Below, one piece after another: positions 22,332 to 32,127 of a DNA stretch of 64,000 nucleotides. The stretch's first letter is position 1; the number at the start of each line of letters is the position of its first letter. Under the pieces are notes generated by a model that ran no database searches, was not told the DNA's origin, and was given only the letters and a program-made list of their open reading frames with translations. A program made the position numbers and the translations under genes. The DNA is from Thermaurantimonas aggregans (lineage in GTDB: Bacteria; Bacteroidota; Bacteroidia; Flavobacteriales; Schleiferiaceae): positions 62,001 through 126,000 of the forward strand of contig NZ_BHZE01000003.1 of the NCBI RefSeq assembly GCF_003851885.1, written 5' to 3'.

Positions 22332-24539
22332 ATGAAAAGGATGGTTTTGCTGATTTGGGTTATTTTAATCATTGCTCCATTTTCAGCGATTCCATTTCAT
22401 ATTGTCGGAGGCGAACTTTCTTATATATGTCAGGGCACTGCCCCAAACGGCAACAAGTTATATCAAGTCCGCCTTACAATTTACCGCGATTGTAACTCGC
22501 TCAATGGAGCTCCCTTCGACAATCCTGCCATTATTGGAATTTACAACAACACTACCTTCGTTCAGCGTTTAGCTCTTCCTCTACAAAGTACTTTTTTGCT
22601 GCCTTATTCTGCACCAAGTCCCTGTGCACCACCACCGCCAAATACCTGCATCGAGCACACTTCATACGTCACTACCGTCAGTTTACCTCCAGTACCAGGG
22701 GGCTATACTATTGTATATCAACGCTGTTGCAGGAATTCTACAATCATAAATCTCGTAAATCCAGACTTCAATGGAGCGACGTACATGGCTACCATTCCTT
22801 CTATGGACACAGCATGCAACAGCTCACCTGCTTTTCCAAACCATCCGCCACTTATTCTTTGTCGTAACATGGGATTTAATTACCCACATCACGCCATCGA
22901 TCCCGATGGTGATTCGCTTTTTTACACCCTTTGTAATGCTTATCACGGAGGAGGTCGCGATAATATCCCCGGCGGACCAACCTCCCCCCAGCCCGATCCA
23001 CCGCTGCCTCCACCTTATCCCATCGTTACCTATGCTCCCGGATACAGCGGGGCTAATCCCATGATGGGCAACCCATCTATGACCATTAATCCTTTTACTG
23101 GTCTATTGTCAGTCAATCCGTCAGTAAATGGTATTCACGTTGTAACCGTGTGTGCACAAGAGTGGCGAAATGGGGTATTGCTCGGTGTCCACCGTCGCGA
23201 TTATCAATTTACAGTATATGGTTGTGATCTTTCGAAATTTGCAACTATTCGCCCACAAAACCTTATTCCGCAAACATATTGCGCTGGTTTGACGATACCC
23301 TTTGTCAGCTACAGCAATAATGCTATTAGTTATTATTGGAAATTCAACGATCCGGGTAAGGCACCTGCTGATACTGCAAACGTCCAAAATCCCGTTTACA
23401 CCTTCTCCGACACTGGAGTTTACAATGTAATGCTGGTAATCGATGCTGGTAATGGTTGTAAAGACACGGCTTACGAAACATATGAAGTGCGATATCCTTT
23501 ACAAGTTTATTTTGAAGCACAAGGAAGCCTCTGTCTCCCAAATACGTCTTTACAATTTAAGTTAAAAGGCACACCCTTATCGCCACAGGCTAAGATCAAT
23601 TGGTTTTTCGGAAGCGCTGCTTCCCTGTCATTCTTTCAAGGTAATTCACCTCCCACCATTGTATTCAATAATCCAGGTCCACATTTGGTAAAAGTAGAGG
23701 TGGAAGATTTCGGCTGCAAGAGCGAATATTCAAATTTTGTTCAATTTTACGCTCCACCCTCCTTTAGCGCGGCTGGTTCGGCACAATCGGTTTGCCTTGG
23801 TGAGGGAGTTCAATTTTTTAATCAATCAGTGGCCGAAACTCCACTTATTTGTTTGTGGAATTTTGGCGACGGAGTTACATCTACGCTGTGTAATCCCACG
23901 CATTTTTATCAAAAACCAGGTTTTTATATTCCAACGTTAAAGGTTTATACAGCAGTAGGGTGCATTGACTCTTCTGAAATTACACTTCCACCTATTGAGG
24001 TTTATCCCTCCCCGCAGTCAGTATTAGATGCAAAACCATTGAAGGCATCCATATTTTTCCCGGAAATTACTTTTAAAAACCAGTCTCACAATACTACAAA
24101 CACACAATCGAATTTGTATATAAGTGATGGAACTGTGATTCAAAATTTCACCCAACAATACAAGCATAGCTTTGCTGATACTGGTAGATATACTGCCGTA
24201 TTAGAATCAGTAAATGAATTTGGATGTGAAGCATATGATTCTGTAACCGTTTGGATTTATCCTGAAATTACGATTTTTATCCCAAATGCCTTTACACCAA
24301 ATGGCGATGGAATAAACGACAATTTTGAAGTTTCAGTTACCGGAATGGTGTCTTATGAAATATCCATTTTTAACCGCTGGGGAGATATTATTTTTCAATC
24401 AAATAATCCAAAAAAATCATGGGATGGTAGACATCAGAATCTGCCAGTTCCAGCAGGTGTTTATCAGTATGTAATTCGCGCTATTGACTATCTAGGTGTA
24501 CTGCATGTACGCAGAGGAAATATCTATCTGATTTTATAA
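22332..24539 (+). CDS. T9SS type B cargo protein with PKD domains
   Basis: A surface or secreted protein of about 735 aa. I chose the ATG at 22332 (MKRMVLLIWVILIIAPFSA); a GTG two codons upstream is also in frame. The N-terminal part from FHIVGGELSYICQG with many Cys and Pro residues is typical of large gliding-associated surface proteins. PKD-like segments include YTFSDTGVYNVMLVIDAGNG and CLWNFGDGVTSTLCNPTHFY. The C-terminal 90 residues, IPNAFTPNGDGINDNFEVS to the end, form the type B (gliding-associated) sorting domain. It probably acts in adhesion. It ends 6 nt inside the convergent neighbour. Confidence 0.9.
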   Translation: MKRMVLLIWVILIIAPFSAIPFHIVGGELSYICQGTAPNGNKLYQVRLTIYRDCNSLNGAPFDNPAIIGIYNNTTFVQRLALPLQSTFLLPYSAPSPCAPPPPNTCIEHTSYVTTVSLPPVPGGYTIVYQRCCRNSTIINLVNPDFNGATYMATIPSMDTACNSSPAFPNHPPLILCRNMGFNYPHHAIDPDGDSLFYTLCNAYHGGGRDNIPGGPTSPQPDPPLPPPYPIVTYAPGYSGANPMMGNPSMTINPFTGLLSVNPSVNGIHVVTVCAQEWRNGVLLGVHRRDYQFTVYGCDLSKFATIRPQNLIPQTYCAGLTIPFVSYSNNAISYYWKFNDPGKAPADTANVQNPVYTFSDTGVYNVMLVIDAGNGCKDTAYETYEVRYPLQVYFEAQGSLCLPNTSLQFKLKGTPLSPQAKINWFFGSAASLSFFQGNSPPTIVFNNPGPHLVKVEVEDFGCKSEYSNFVQFYAPPSFSAAGSAQSVCLGEGVQFFNQSVAETPLICLWNFGDGVTSTLCNPTHFYQKPGFYIPTLKVYTAVGCIDSSEITLPPIEVYPSPQSVLDAKPLKASIFFPEITFKNQSHNTTNTQSNLYISDGTVIQNFTQQYKHSFADTGRYTAVLESVNEFGCEAYDSVTVWIYPEITIFIPNAFTPNGDGINDNFEVSVTGMVSYEISIFNRWGDIIFQSNNPKKSWDGRHQNLPVPAGVYQYVIRAIDYLGVLHVRRGNIYLIL

Positions 24540-25430
24540 TGAAATTCCGTAGCGAATTCCCACCATAAAATTTAATCGCGACAGGCTCCAGGGACTACCT
24601 GATAAATCTAATGTTTCAATAGAACCATTCATATCTCTTTTCACCGAAAACAAGGCTGCTGAAATAAAATTAATGCCTCCATCGATATACAAATTATCAG
24701 TTAATTTATACTGACCAGAAACCCGCAGTGAGTAGAATAAATCACTCCCGGTATAGGTGGCTGGTAGGGAAAATATATCTAAATCTGAAAAATATTTATA
24801 GTGAAATTGTCCGAGCGCTAGACCAAAAGACATTAAAGCTTTTTCATTAAATAATGTATTGTAATTAATTCCAAGAGAATAGCTAGGCATATTTTGTTTG
24901 GAGCGGAAAATGTGTTCTGAAGGATTTCCCGGATTTCCGGGATTGATAAATTGATATGTCCTATTTACACTGCTCGAAAAATTTTGAAATTGTGCAAACA
25001 TTCCAAAAGATTCAGAAAACATATATGATACCTCTAAATCATATACAAAACCGTAACGTTCCCTATTTTGAAAATCTTTAAATTGCGGAGAAGCATTTGG
25101 ATCGATTTGGTAAGACATTCTTCCCAAACCAGTTCTGCCAGAGATCATAAGATTATGGAAAGTAGGACTTTTAGGTTTTTTGTCGAGATTCAAAATGGGA
25201 TTTTTATAAAAATTTTTATCTATTTTTTTTATTTGACTCTTGGGTAGTAATGTATATTTTAATTCACCATCTTCAAGCATTTGAAAATAGACGAAATTTT
25301 TATCCTTTATCGGTAAAATTTTGCATTCAATACGTTGATTTTTTTTAGTAATAATTCTATCCTGTCCTAAGACTAAAAGCGGAAGTAAAAGAAAGATGTA
25401 AAAACAATATAAAATACCGTACTTTTTCAT
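24534..25430 (-). CDS. Outer-membrane beta-barrel protein, unknown role
   Basis: A 298-aa protein with a signal peptide (YGILYCFYIFLLLPLLVLGQ). Residues about 22-70 (DRIITKKNQRIECKILPIKD, KSQIKKIDKNFY) look like the small N-terminal domain that often precedes Bacteroidota porin-like proteins and reads like a stress- or adhesin-type module. From about residue 90 amphipathic strands repeat (MISGRTGLGRMSY, GFVYDLEVSYMFSESFGMFA, FYSLRVSGQYKLTDNLYIDG) and the protein ends FMVGIRYGISL. It overlaps the upstream lipoprotein gene by 4 nt (ATGA-type), so both are likely co-expressed. Confidence 0.7.
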   Translation of the reverse strand: MKKYGILYCFYIFLLLPLLVLGQDRIITKKNQRIECKILPIKDKNFVYFQMLEDGELKYTLLPKSQIKKIDKNFYKNPILNLDKKPKSPTFHNLMISGRTGLGRMSYQIDPNASPQFKDFQNRERYGFVYDLEVSYMFSESFGMFAQFQNFSSSVNRTYQFINPGNPGNPSEHIFRSKQNMPSYSLGINYNTLFNEKALMSFGLALGQFHYKYFSDLDIFSLPATYTGSDLFYSLRVSGQYKLTDNLYIDGGINFISAALFSVKRDMNGSIETLDLSGSPWSLSRLNFMVGIRYGISL

Positions 25431-26155
25431 CGCTTCATCTTATTAATAAGATCAATAGCAACTTCAGGTTGTAATGTTACAAACTGAACTTGTGGTAACA
25501 TAAATCCGGTGGGAATTTCGTTACAAAAAATGAAATAATCATATCCAGGTTCAACATTTAGAACCAATTGTGTCTTTGATTCGGTTTTTGCCCAAATAAT
25601 TAGAGGTTCTTTATTTTTTGTTTTATATTCAATTATTTCACCACCTTTTACTAATCCAAGGTTTTCTTCGTTTACATAAATAGAATAATTTGTGGCGAAG
25701 GAAGGCTTAATAAAAACAACTCTTGCAAAATCATATTTATTTTTCAATCCACCATTTACTCTGTATTTTTTAAGTTGCGAAATCAAATTTTCTTCAATAT
25801 TGTAAATATATCCGTTAATTTCTCCACAGCCATTGGTTGCAAGATTAATGTTTCCAGAGATTTTGTCTAATACGATTACATTACCGCCCACTTTCCTGGC
25901 TTCCAAAGTGGCTGCTGTAAGTCGCTCCACCCATCCACATGGTACCTGGTGATAATCTGACTTTTTTATCGTAATCGTGCCTACCTCCGTGCGCTGTTTT
26001 GGAAGTCGCTCAGCATCATTTAGAATGACAACATCTTCATAAAAGTCAAGAACGGGAATTTTGCGAATTGTGCGAACTTCAGCTCCTTTATATGTAGCAC
26101 AAGAAGTTGTTGTTACTAGGAAAATAGGAAAAATCAAATTTTTAATTTGAACCAT
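25427..26155 (-). CDS. Putative lipoprotein with PEGA-like C-terminus
   Basis: A 242-aa lipoprotein. The ATG at 26155 gives MVQIKNLIFPIFLVTTTSCA, with a lipobox Cys at residue 19. A longer open frame to 26266 runs through the tRNA-Ser gene and is rejected. The middle (RLTAATLEARKVGGNVIVLD) resembles domains of the YbjQ/DUF4156-type metal- or stress-linked lipoproteins. The end (YSIYVNEENLGLVKGGEIIE, TQLVLNVEPGYDYFIFC) looks like a PEGA-type sheet. Function is unknown. It is coupled to the beta-barrel gene at 24534 by a 4-nt overlap. Confidence 0.65.
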   Translation of the reverse strand: MVQIKNLIFPIFLVTTTSCATYKGAEVRTIRKIPVLDFYEDVVILNDAERLPKQRTEVGTITIKKSDYHQVPCGWVERLTAATLEARKVGGNVIVLDKISGNINLATNGCGEINGYIYNIEENLISQLKKYRVNGGLKNKYDFARVVFIKPSFATNYSIYVNEENLGLVKGGEIIEYKTKNKEPLIIWAKTESKTQLVLNVEPGYDYFIFCNEIPTGFMLPQVQFVTLQPEVAIDLINKMKR

Positions 26156-26187
26156 TGGAATGTTGAAACACTTGATAGCATAAAAGC

Positions 26188-26309
<122 letters not shown>

Positions 26310-26328
26310 GGGGGCAAAATTAAAGTGG

Positions 26329-26361
26329 TTTGTTTTTTGAGCAAGTTTTTTCGTATCTTTA
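26329..26361 (+). promoter_or_regulatory. Candidate Bacteroidota-type promoter for the GWxTD gene
   Basis: TTTG at 26329-26332, a 21-nt spacer, then TATCTTTA at 26354-26361, one mismatch from TAnnTTTG. The start codon at 26392 is about 30 nt further on. It lies between the tRNA-Ser gene and the GWxTD gene, which are read in opposite directions. Confidence 0.35.
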
Positions 26362-26391
26362 TTTTCTTAAATTAAAAATTGATTAAGAAAA

Positions 26392-27903
26392 ATGCAATTG
26401 TTTCGTAAAGTTTTGATTTTTAGCCTATTATATTCTGTAAGTTTTGCTGGTAAATTAGAGCTGAAGTTTGCCTACTATCATTTTTATCATCCAGAGACAA
26501 AAATTTACACCGAAACTCACTTCAATGTGAACGGAAATTCGGTCAAGGCTGTAAAAAATTCCGCTGGGAGATACACAGGCTCGGTGCTTATCACAATGTC
26601 ATTTTATCATGACGACAAGATTATTCAAGGTGAAAAAATTCGGATATCCTTACCTGAAACGACTGACACCTCTTACTACAATAGAGGTTTTACAGCAAAA
26701 TCGCAATTCAGATTGCCAACTGGCAGGAATCTTTTGAAGCTTGATATCCTCGATGAAAACAATCCATCTGAAAAATATCACTTCGAAATACCAATTGAAG
26801 TTCCTGATCCGAATGCATTTAAAGCATCTGATGTGATTTTAATTGCTGGAATGCCCGAAGGTGAAAATCGGGAGTTTTCAAAGAAAGATTTCATTCCCTA
26901 CATTTCTTCTAGTACCTATTTATACGATAAAAATGTAAACGAATTGCTTTTTTACATGGAATTTTATGATCTCCAATCTACAGATGAGAAAGAACGACCA
27001 TTTTTTGTGAATTACTTTCTCGAATCACTGATGTCGCCTATTTCATTAGAGAAGTTTGCAGGAAGAATAAAAATTCGTAACGAAGGTGTGCATCCTATTC
27101 TTGGTAGGCTAAATATCACAGAGCTGCCTTCAGGCGTTTACAATCTAGTAATTGAGTCAATCAATCGAAAAAACGAAATTTATGAACGAAAAAAAGTCAG
27201 ATTTGAAAGGATATCTGATTACCAGCCAGTTTCTATTTCGCTCGATATGTTAGAAAACTTTAGTCTCGATAATTCAATCATTCCAGTAGAGATTTTGAAA
27301 GACAGCGTATTTGATTTCTTGTTGTACATGCTTCCGATAGCTACCTACAGCGAGCAAAAAACCATCGACAGGCTACTGTCAGAAAACAATAAAGATATAA
27401 TGATGAAATACTTTAACTCTTTCTGGATCAACAAACAAAAATCTGGAATTACTTGGGAAGACTATTACAACAGAGTAACTACTGCAAATAAGCTTTACGG
27501 AACGCGGCTGCTTAAAGGATATCGGACAGATAGAGGTAGGGTCTACTGTTTATACGGTGCGCCTACCATAGTCGAAAGCAGGAAGCATGAGCCTAATACT
27601 TATCCCTACGAAATCTGGCAGTACGATCGATTAATTCCCTTAAATGGAACAAATCCACAAACAGATCGAATTTTCATCTTTGCTGATCGAGAGATTAACA
27701 CCGGTACCTATCGACTCATTCACAGCACTGCTGCCGGAGAAACTTTCAACGAACGCTGGCAATATTTGCTCATGGAGCGCGATATGTGGACACCTAACGT
27801 CGACGATGTAGAACTGCCTGCTCAGGCTGGCGATTGGGGAACCAGATTTAACAACAGTATTATAATTAACCCTACTAAATTTGGACGCTATAATCGCTGG
27901 TAA
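26392..27903 (+). CDS. GWxTD domain protein
   Basis: A 503-aa exported protein: signal peptide MQLFRKVLIFSLLYSVSFAG, a beta-rich region to about residue 290, and a C-terminal GWxTD domain of about 150 residues. The name-giving motif reads GYRTDRGRVYCLYGAP here, with Tyr for Trp, followed by YPYEIWQYDRL. Proteins of this family occur in Bacteroidota and related phyla without a settled function; the domain looks like a periplasmic or outer-membrane module. It is followed after 15 nt by the acyltransferase gene, with the same direction. Confidence 0.85.
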   Translation: MQLFRKVLIFSLLYSVSFAGKLELKFAYYHFYHPETKIYTETHFNVNGNSVKAVKNSAGRYTGSVLITMSFYHDDKIIQGEKIRISLPETTDTSYYNRGFTAKSQFRLPTGRNLLKLDILDENNPSEKYHFEIPIEVPDPNAFKASDVILIAGMPEGENREFSKKDFIPYISSSTYLYDKNVNELLFYMEFYDLQSTDEKERPFFVNYFLESLMSPISLEKFAGRIKIRNEGVHPILGRLNITELPSGVYNLVIESINRKNEIYERKKVRFERISDYQPVSISLDMLENFSLDNSIIPVEILKDSVFDFLLYMLPIATYSEQKTIDRLLSENNKDIMMKYFNSFWINKQKSGITWEDYYNRVTTANKLYGTRLLKGYRTDRGRVYCLYGAPTIVESRKHEPNTYPYEIWQYDRLIPLNGTNPQTDRIFIFADREINTGTYRLIHSTAAGETFNERWQYLLMERDMWTPNVDDVELPAQAGDWGTRFNNSIIINPTKFGRYNRW

Positions 27904-27918
27904 ATCATTACAGTATTA

Positions 27919-28770
27919 ATGGCCTTTTTGATAAAACTAATTTCAAAGTTGCCACTAAATGTCTTATACACTCTTGGCAACTTTTTTTATTTGTTGTCAT
28001 CTGTTTTTGGATATCGTTCGAAGGTAATATTAAAAAATTTAGAGATCGCATTTCCGGATTTCAAGGTAGAAGAGAGAAAGAAAATACAGAGAAAATTTTA
28101 CAAGTATTTCTTTGAACTTCTTGCTGAAAATTTAAAAGATTTTGATCCTAAGTGGAAGGAGCACAAAAAATATGTTTTCATTGAGAATATTGAAGTGATT
28201 AAAAATATAACAAATCAAAACAAAAAAGTAATTATCATGCTTGGCCATCATGGAAATTTTGAATGGCTTAGTGTGATCCCAGAATTGCTTCAAGAAAGTG
28301 TGTATGCTGTGTATAATGAAGTAAAAAATAAAAGCATCGAACAACTCATTTTGCAAAAAAGAGCTAAATACAACCTTGGCCTTTTTCCAATGAAAGATAC
28401 ATATAAATTCATCGAATCAAACACAGATCAAAGAGCAGTTTACGGCTTTATAGCCGACCAAAGTCCACATGAAGGCCGCATAAATCATCGCTCAAAATTT
28501 TTTGTAGAAAATACCCCTACACATGTAGGGGCTGAGAAGATTGCGAAAATGTATAATATGGCTTTGGTATATTTAGAATGTGTACAATTAAGAAGAGGAA
28601 AATATGTTTTTAAACCTGTTTTAATAACCGAGCATCCACGAAATTATCCCGATTACCAATTGACTGATTTATACAATCAATTACTTGAACAAAACATTCG
28701 AAATCAGCCAGAAATTTATCTATGGACACATAAGCGCTGGAAGCACTTGCGACCAGGCGTATATCAATAG
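27919..28770 (+). CDS. Lipid A acyltransferase (LpxL/HtrB family)
   Basis: A 283-aa inner-membrane acyltransferase that adds a secondary acyl chain to lipid A. One N-terminal hydrophobic stretch (NVLYTLGNFFYLLSSVFGY) anchors it. The HX4E catalytic motif is HHGNFE near residues 111-116, and ADQSP near 175 is a further family segment. The length is normal for Bacteroidota members. It follows the GWxTD gene by 15 nt and meets the DUF962 gene tail to tail with a 7-nt overlap. Confidence 0.9.
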   Translation: MAFLIKLISKLPLNVLYTLGNFFYLLSSVFGYRSKVILKNLEIAFPDFKVEERKKIQRKFYKYFFELLAENLKDFDPKWKEHKKYVFIENIEVIKNITNQNKKVIIMLGHHGNFEWLSVIPELLQESVYAVYNEVKNKSIEQLILQKRAKYNLGLFPMKDTYKFIESNTDQRAVYGFIADQSPHEGRINHRSKFFVENTPTHVGAEKIAKMYNMALVYLECVQLRRGKYVFKPVLITEHPRNYPDYQLTDLYNQLLEQNIRNQPEIYLWTHKRWKHLRPGVYQ

Positions 28771-29219
28771 GAAATTCCCCATTTTTTATACAAAAAATGC
28801 ATAAGCCAAGCCGGGCCAATTAATAAAAATTGCAAATCTTTAAAAAAAGAAGGTTTTTTGCCTTCGATTTTATGACCAATAAATTGACCAATCCAGGCCA
28901 GAACAAAAACAGTAATGGATATATAAAAAATTGACAGTCCGGAACTATCTAATAACCAAAGAATAGATAAACAAATAAGGGTAAATAGTGCTATTCCAAC
29001 GAAAAGATTGAGAGACAAACGAAGGTAAAATATTAGGCTTAGTAGAATTAAAACATAGCTCCAATTAAACCATGTCATTGTTTCAGGAACTGGGATTGCG
29101 TAAAACAAACCCAAAATACTCCAAAAAATAAGAGGAACACATATCCAATGGATGGTTTTGTTGGTAGGATTCTGATGGCTTTGTCCATACTCGTCAAACC
29201 ACTGATCTGCTGTTTTCAT
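28764..29219 (-). CDS. DUF962 (Mpo1-like) membrane protein
   Basis: A 151-aa protein with four membrane helices and the family start ADQWFDEYGQSHQNPTNKTI followed by HWICVPL, which holds the conserved His residues. The fungal homologue Mpo1 is an iron-dependent dioxygenase in fatty acid alpha-oxidation; the bacterial role is not settled. The C-terminal GHKIEGKKPSFFKDLQFLLI and PAWLMHFLYKKWGI also fit the family. It is a single gene that starts 35 nt past the lysS terminator. Confidence 0.9.
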   Translation of the reverse strand: MKTADQWFDEYGQSHQNPTNKTIHWICVPLIFWSILGLFYAIPVPETMTWFNWSYVLILLSLIFYLRLSLNLFVGIALFTLICLSILWLLDSSGLSIFYISITVFVLAWIGQFIGHKIEGKKPSFFKDLQFLLIGPAWLMHFLYKKWGISY

Positions 29220-29255
29220 TGATGTTTAAGTTTTTTTAACATTTGACAAAAATAA

Positions 29256-29284
29256 AAAACCGACCAAAAAAAAAGGCCGGTTTT
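29256..29284 (-). terminator. Rho-independent terminator for lysS
   Basis: On the minus strand AAAACCGGCC (29275-29284) pairs with GGTCGGTTTT (29256-29265) around a run of nine T's, and TTATTTTT follows. It lies 31 nt past the lysS stop codon. Confidence 0.75.
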
Positions 29285-29315
29285 CATGAATTCCGTAACT
29301 ATTTTGAAAAGCTAT

Positions 29316-31037
29316 CTATTTAAACCATGTTTCTACTTCAGTCAATTGAAGAGCCGGAATGTCGAGTTTCTTTTTCTTTCTCAAGCCGTTGAGCTGCTGA
29401 TGTACCTGAGTAGGCTTGAGCGATCGCATGGTCGAAATGTTTCCAAAAGCTTCTTTTGCCAAAGGAACCCAGGCTTCAGGTATTCCTACCTCTGTCCAAT
29501 CTTCATCTTTAGGAGCAGCGGTGATTTGTTCTGGTTTCATCTGCGGAAAGAAAATAACCTCCTGAATGCTGACTTGATTGGTTAGCATCATTGTTAGTCG
29601 GTCGATGCCAATACCGAGTCCGGCGGTTGGAGGCATGCCATATTCGAGGGCCCGTAGAAAATCGTGGTCTATGAACATGGCTTCGTCGTCACCGCGTTGG
29701 CTGAGTTTAAATTGTTCTTCGAATCGCTCGCGCTGGTCGAGGGGATCATTGAGCTCTGAATAGGCGTTGGCTATCTCTTTACCGTTTATGATTAATTCAA
29801 AGCGCTCTGTGAGTGCTGGATTATCTCTGTGTTTTTTGCACAAAGGCGACATTTCCACAGGATAATCGATGATAAAGGTAGGCTGAACAAAGTGGTGCTC
29901 ACACTTTTCGCCGAAGATGGCATCAATGAGTTTACCTTTTCCCATCTCAGGGGTTACTTCTATGCCCAATTGGTTGCACACCCCTCTGAGCTGCTCTTCA
30001 TTCATACCTGAGATGTCGAATCCAGTATACTGCTTTATCGCATCATACATGCGCACGCGCGGATAAGGCGCTTTAAAATCAATAGTTTTATCACCTACTT
30101 GTACTTGTGTATTGCCTTCATTCACGGATTTAGCCACATGTTCTAGCAGATTTTCTGTGAATCGCATCATCCAGTGGTAGTCCTTGTATGCGATGTAAAT
30201 TTCCATTCCCGTAAATTCGGGATTGTGCGTGCGATCCATCCCTTCATTTCGGAAGTTTTTAGCGAATTCATACACACCTTCAAAACCGCCAACAATTAAT
30301 CTTTTTAAATACAATTCATTGGCTATTCGAAGGTAAAGAGGAATATCGAGGGCATTGTGATGGGTTACAAAGGGGCGCGCTGCAGCACCACCTGGAATCG
30401 GTTGGAGAATGGGAGTTTCAACTTCCAAGTAGCCAAAGGAATTGAAATATTCGCGCATGGCTTGTATGATGCGCGTGCGCTTTACAAAAATTTCTTTCAC
30501 ATGTGGATTTACGACCAAATCGACATAGCGCTGTCTGTAGCGCTGCTCAGGGTCGTTGAAGGCGTCGTGTACATTGCCTTCGGCATCGACCTTTACTACG
30601 GGCAATGGACGAAGTGCTTTGCATAGAAAGGTGAATTCTTTTATATGAATTGATATTTCACCCATTTGGGTGCGAAACACATGACCTTTTACGCCGATAA
30701 AATCGCCAATATCAGTAAGCTTTTTGATTACCTCATTGTAGAGCGTTTTATCTTCCGATGGGCAGATTTCGTCTCGATTAAAATAGACTTGAATTTTTCC
30801 TGTGGAATCTTTCAGGTCTACAAAGGCAGCCTTGCCCATGATACGCTTGCTCATTACTCGACCGGCGAGCGAAACTTGAGCGAATTTTTCAGGCTCATGA
30901 TCGTTGAAGTTGGCTAAAATCTCTGCCGCAGTGTGTGTTACTGGATATTCGTCTGCAGGATATGGATTAATTCCAAGCTCTCTTAGTTTCTGTAAGGCTT
31001 CTCTACGTTGAATTTCTTGCTCAGATAAAACGCTCAT
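29316..31037 (-). CDS. lysS: Lysyl-tRNA synthetase, class II
   Basis: A 573-aa class II LysRS, which charges tRNA-Lys with lysine. The OB-fold anticodon-binding domain lies at about 55-165 ([20 protein letters not shown]). Motif 2 is [20 protein letters not shown] near 260 and motif 3 is [15 protein letters not shown] near 495. About 70 C-terminal residues beyond the catalytic core (from [13 protein letters not shown]) are usual in Bacteroidota. A TATTTTTG box at 31066-31073 on the minus strand is a likely promoter element, and a terminator follows the gene. Confidence 0.97.
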   Translation of the reverse strand: MSVLSEQEIQRREALQKLRELGINPYPADEYPVTHTAAEILANFNDHEPEKFAQVSLAGRVMSKRIMGKAAFVDLKDSTGKIQVYFNRDEICPSEDKTLYNEVIKKLTDIGDFIGVKGHVFRTQMGEISIHIKEFTFLCKALRPLPVVKVDAEGNVHDAFNDPEQRYRQRYVDLVVNPHVKEIFVKRTRIIQAMREYFNSFGYLEVETPILQPIPGGAAARPFVTHHNALDIPLYLRIANELYLKRLIVGGFEGVYEFAKNFRNEGMDRTHNPEFTGMEIYIAYKDYHWMMRFTENLLEHVAKSVNEGNTQVQVGDKTIDFKAPYPRVRMYDAIKQYTGFDISGMNEEQLRGVCNQLGIEVTPEMGKGKLIDAIFGEKCEHHFVQPTFIIDYPVEMSPLCKKHRDNPALTERFELIINGKEIANAYSELNDPLDQRERFEEQFKLSQRGDDEAMFIDHDFLRALEYGMPPTAGLGIGIDRLTMMLTNQVSIQEVIFFPQMKPEQITAAPKDEDWTEVGIPEAWVPLAKEAFGNISTMRSLKPTQVHQQLNGLRKKKKLDIPALQLTEVETWFK

Positions 31038-31065
31038 TTGAACCGTGTTTTTGAAAAAACGGCTG

Positions 31066-31073
31066 CAAAAATA
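31066..31073 (-). promoter_or_regulatory. Candidate promoter -7 box for lysS
   Basis: The minus strand reads TATTTTTG, an exact TAnnTTTG match, 29 nt before the lysS start codon. No clear TTTG box is seen at the expected distance upstream, so support is partial. Confidence 0.3.
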
Positions 31074-31134
31074 GCACGTTTAAGGAGGATTGACTTTTTT
31101 TAAATCTGATGAATTAGTGAAAAGAGAGGGAATC

Positions 31135-31172
31135 TAAGGGAGAATAAATAAAATAAGGGAGAATAAATAAAA
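31135..31172. repeat. Two tandem copies of a 19-bp unit
   Basis: TAAGGGAGAATAAATAAAA occurs at 31135-31153 and again, unchanged, at 31154-31172. It lies immediately past the 3' end of tRNA-Asp and ahead of lysS. It may be a slippage product; no function is evident. Confidence 0.85.
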
Positions 31173-31176
31173 AAAG

Positions 31177-31250
31177 CGGTCCGGACGGGACTCGAACCCG
31201 CGATCTCCGCCGTGACAGGGCGGCATCCTAACCAACTGAACGACCGGACC
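31177..31250 (-). tRNA. tRNA-Asp (anticodon GUC)
   Basis: A 74-nt tRNA. The acceptor GGTCCGG (31244-31250) pairs with CCGGACC, followed by discriminator G; CCA is not encoded. The anticodon stem-loop CCGCC-CTGTCAC-GGCGG gives GUC. The T-arm GCGGGTTCGAGTCCCGT is canonical. The serine tRNA at 26 kb, in contrast, does encode its CCA. Confidence 0.97.
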
Positions 31251-31431
31251 AGCTTGTGAAAGACCTTGATGCTAAAAGCGGTTGCAAAGATACGCGCACT
31301 AATTATTCTGCAAAATTATTACTTCGAAATGAACAAAAATTTTGATGCTATGTTTCAGTTACTTAAAAAATATCAGTGGGTATTTAACAAATTGTTTGCG
31401 GTAATTCTGTGACTTTTTTTTCTCAGATCTG

Positions 31432-32127
31432 TTAATATGATTTCAACCTCAAATGAGAAATTCCTACAATAGCAGCCGTTTCTGTTCTAAGTCTCAGATT
31501 ACCTAAAGATATTGGAATACATCCATAAGCAATGGCTGCTTCAGCTTCTTCGGTTGTAAAATCCCCTTCAGGACCAATAAATAAACTGTATTCTGTAGAA
31601 TTAACAGGCCAAGCTGTAGGTGCAAGTCTTCCTTCTCCAAAGCAAGTAGCGATGTATTTAACGCCTAGACCAGATTGGAAAGCCTCTTTTGAATTTGTAA
31701 TTAATTTAATTTCAGGGAAATAACAATTCAAACTTTGCTTGGCAGCAGCTATGGCTATTTTTTCATAACGATCGAGATTTATGTTTCTTCGGGCTGTACG
31801 ATGGCAAATGAGTAAACATATACTGGTGCATCCCAATTCAGTTGCTTTTTCTATCAACCATTCTGTGCGTTCGGTAGTGCGCGTTGGCGATACATAGAGG
31901 TGTACAATAGGTTCATTTTTTGGCTGTATAGAAAGAGATTCAATTTGTACTCCAACTTTTTTATTGCTTATGTGAACGATTGTTCCGTTACCAAATGTCC
32001 CTTTACCGTCAGTCAATGCGATGGGCTCCCCCACTTGCATCCTAAGCACGCGAGCTACATGATGACTTTCGTCGGGTGAGAGTGTAACAAGTCCTTCTTT
32101 AACTTCGTCAGCTACAAACAACCCCAT
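31432..32127 (-). CDS. rsmE: 16S rRNA m3U1498 methyltransferase
   Basis: A 231-aa SPOUT-class methyltransferase that methylates U1498 of 16S rRNA. The N-terminal PUA-like part has DESHHVARVLRMQVGEPIAL. The SPOUT knot has EWLIEKATELGC near 100, FIGPEGDFTTEEAEAAIAYG near 177 and LGNLRLRTETAAI near 205. All signature segments are intact. The ATG at 32127 overlaps the rimK stop codon by one nucleotide (TGATG), so two ribosome-modifying enzymes are translationally coupled. Confidence 0.96.
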   Translation of the reverse strand: MGLFVADEVKEGLVTLSPDESHHVARVLRMQVGEPIALTDGKGTFGNGTIVHISNKKVGVQIESLSIQPKNEPIVHLYVSPTRTTERTEWLIEKATELGCTSICLLICHRTARRNINLDRYEKIAIAAAKQSLNCYFPEIKLITNSKEAFQSGLGVKYIATCFGEGRLAPTAWPVNSTEYSLFIGPEGDFTTEEAEAAIAYGCIPISLGNLRLRTETAAIVGISHLRLKSY

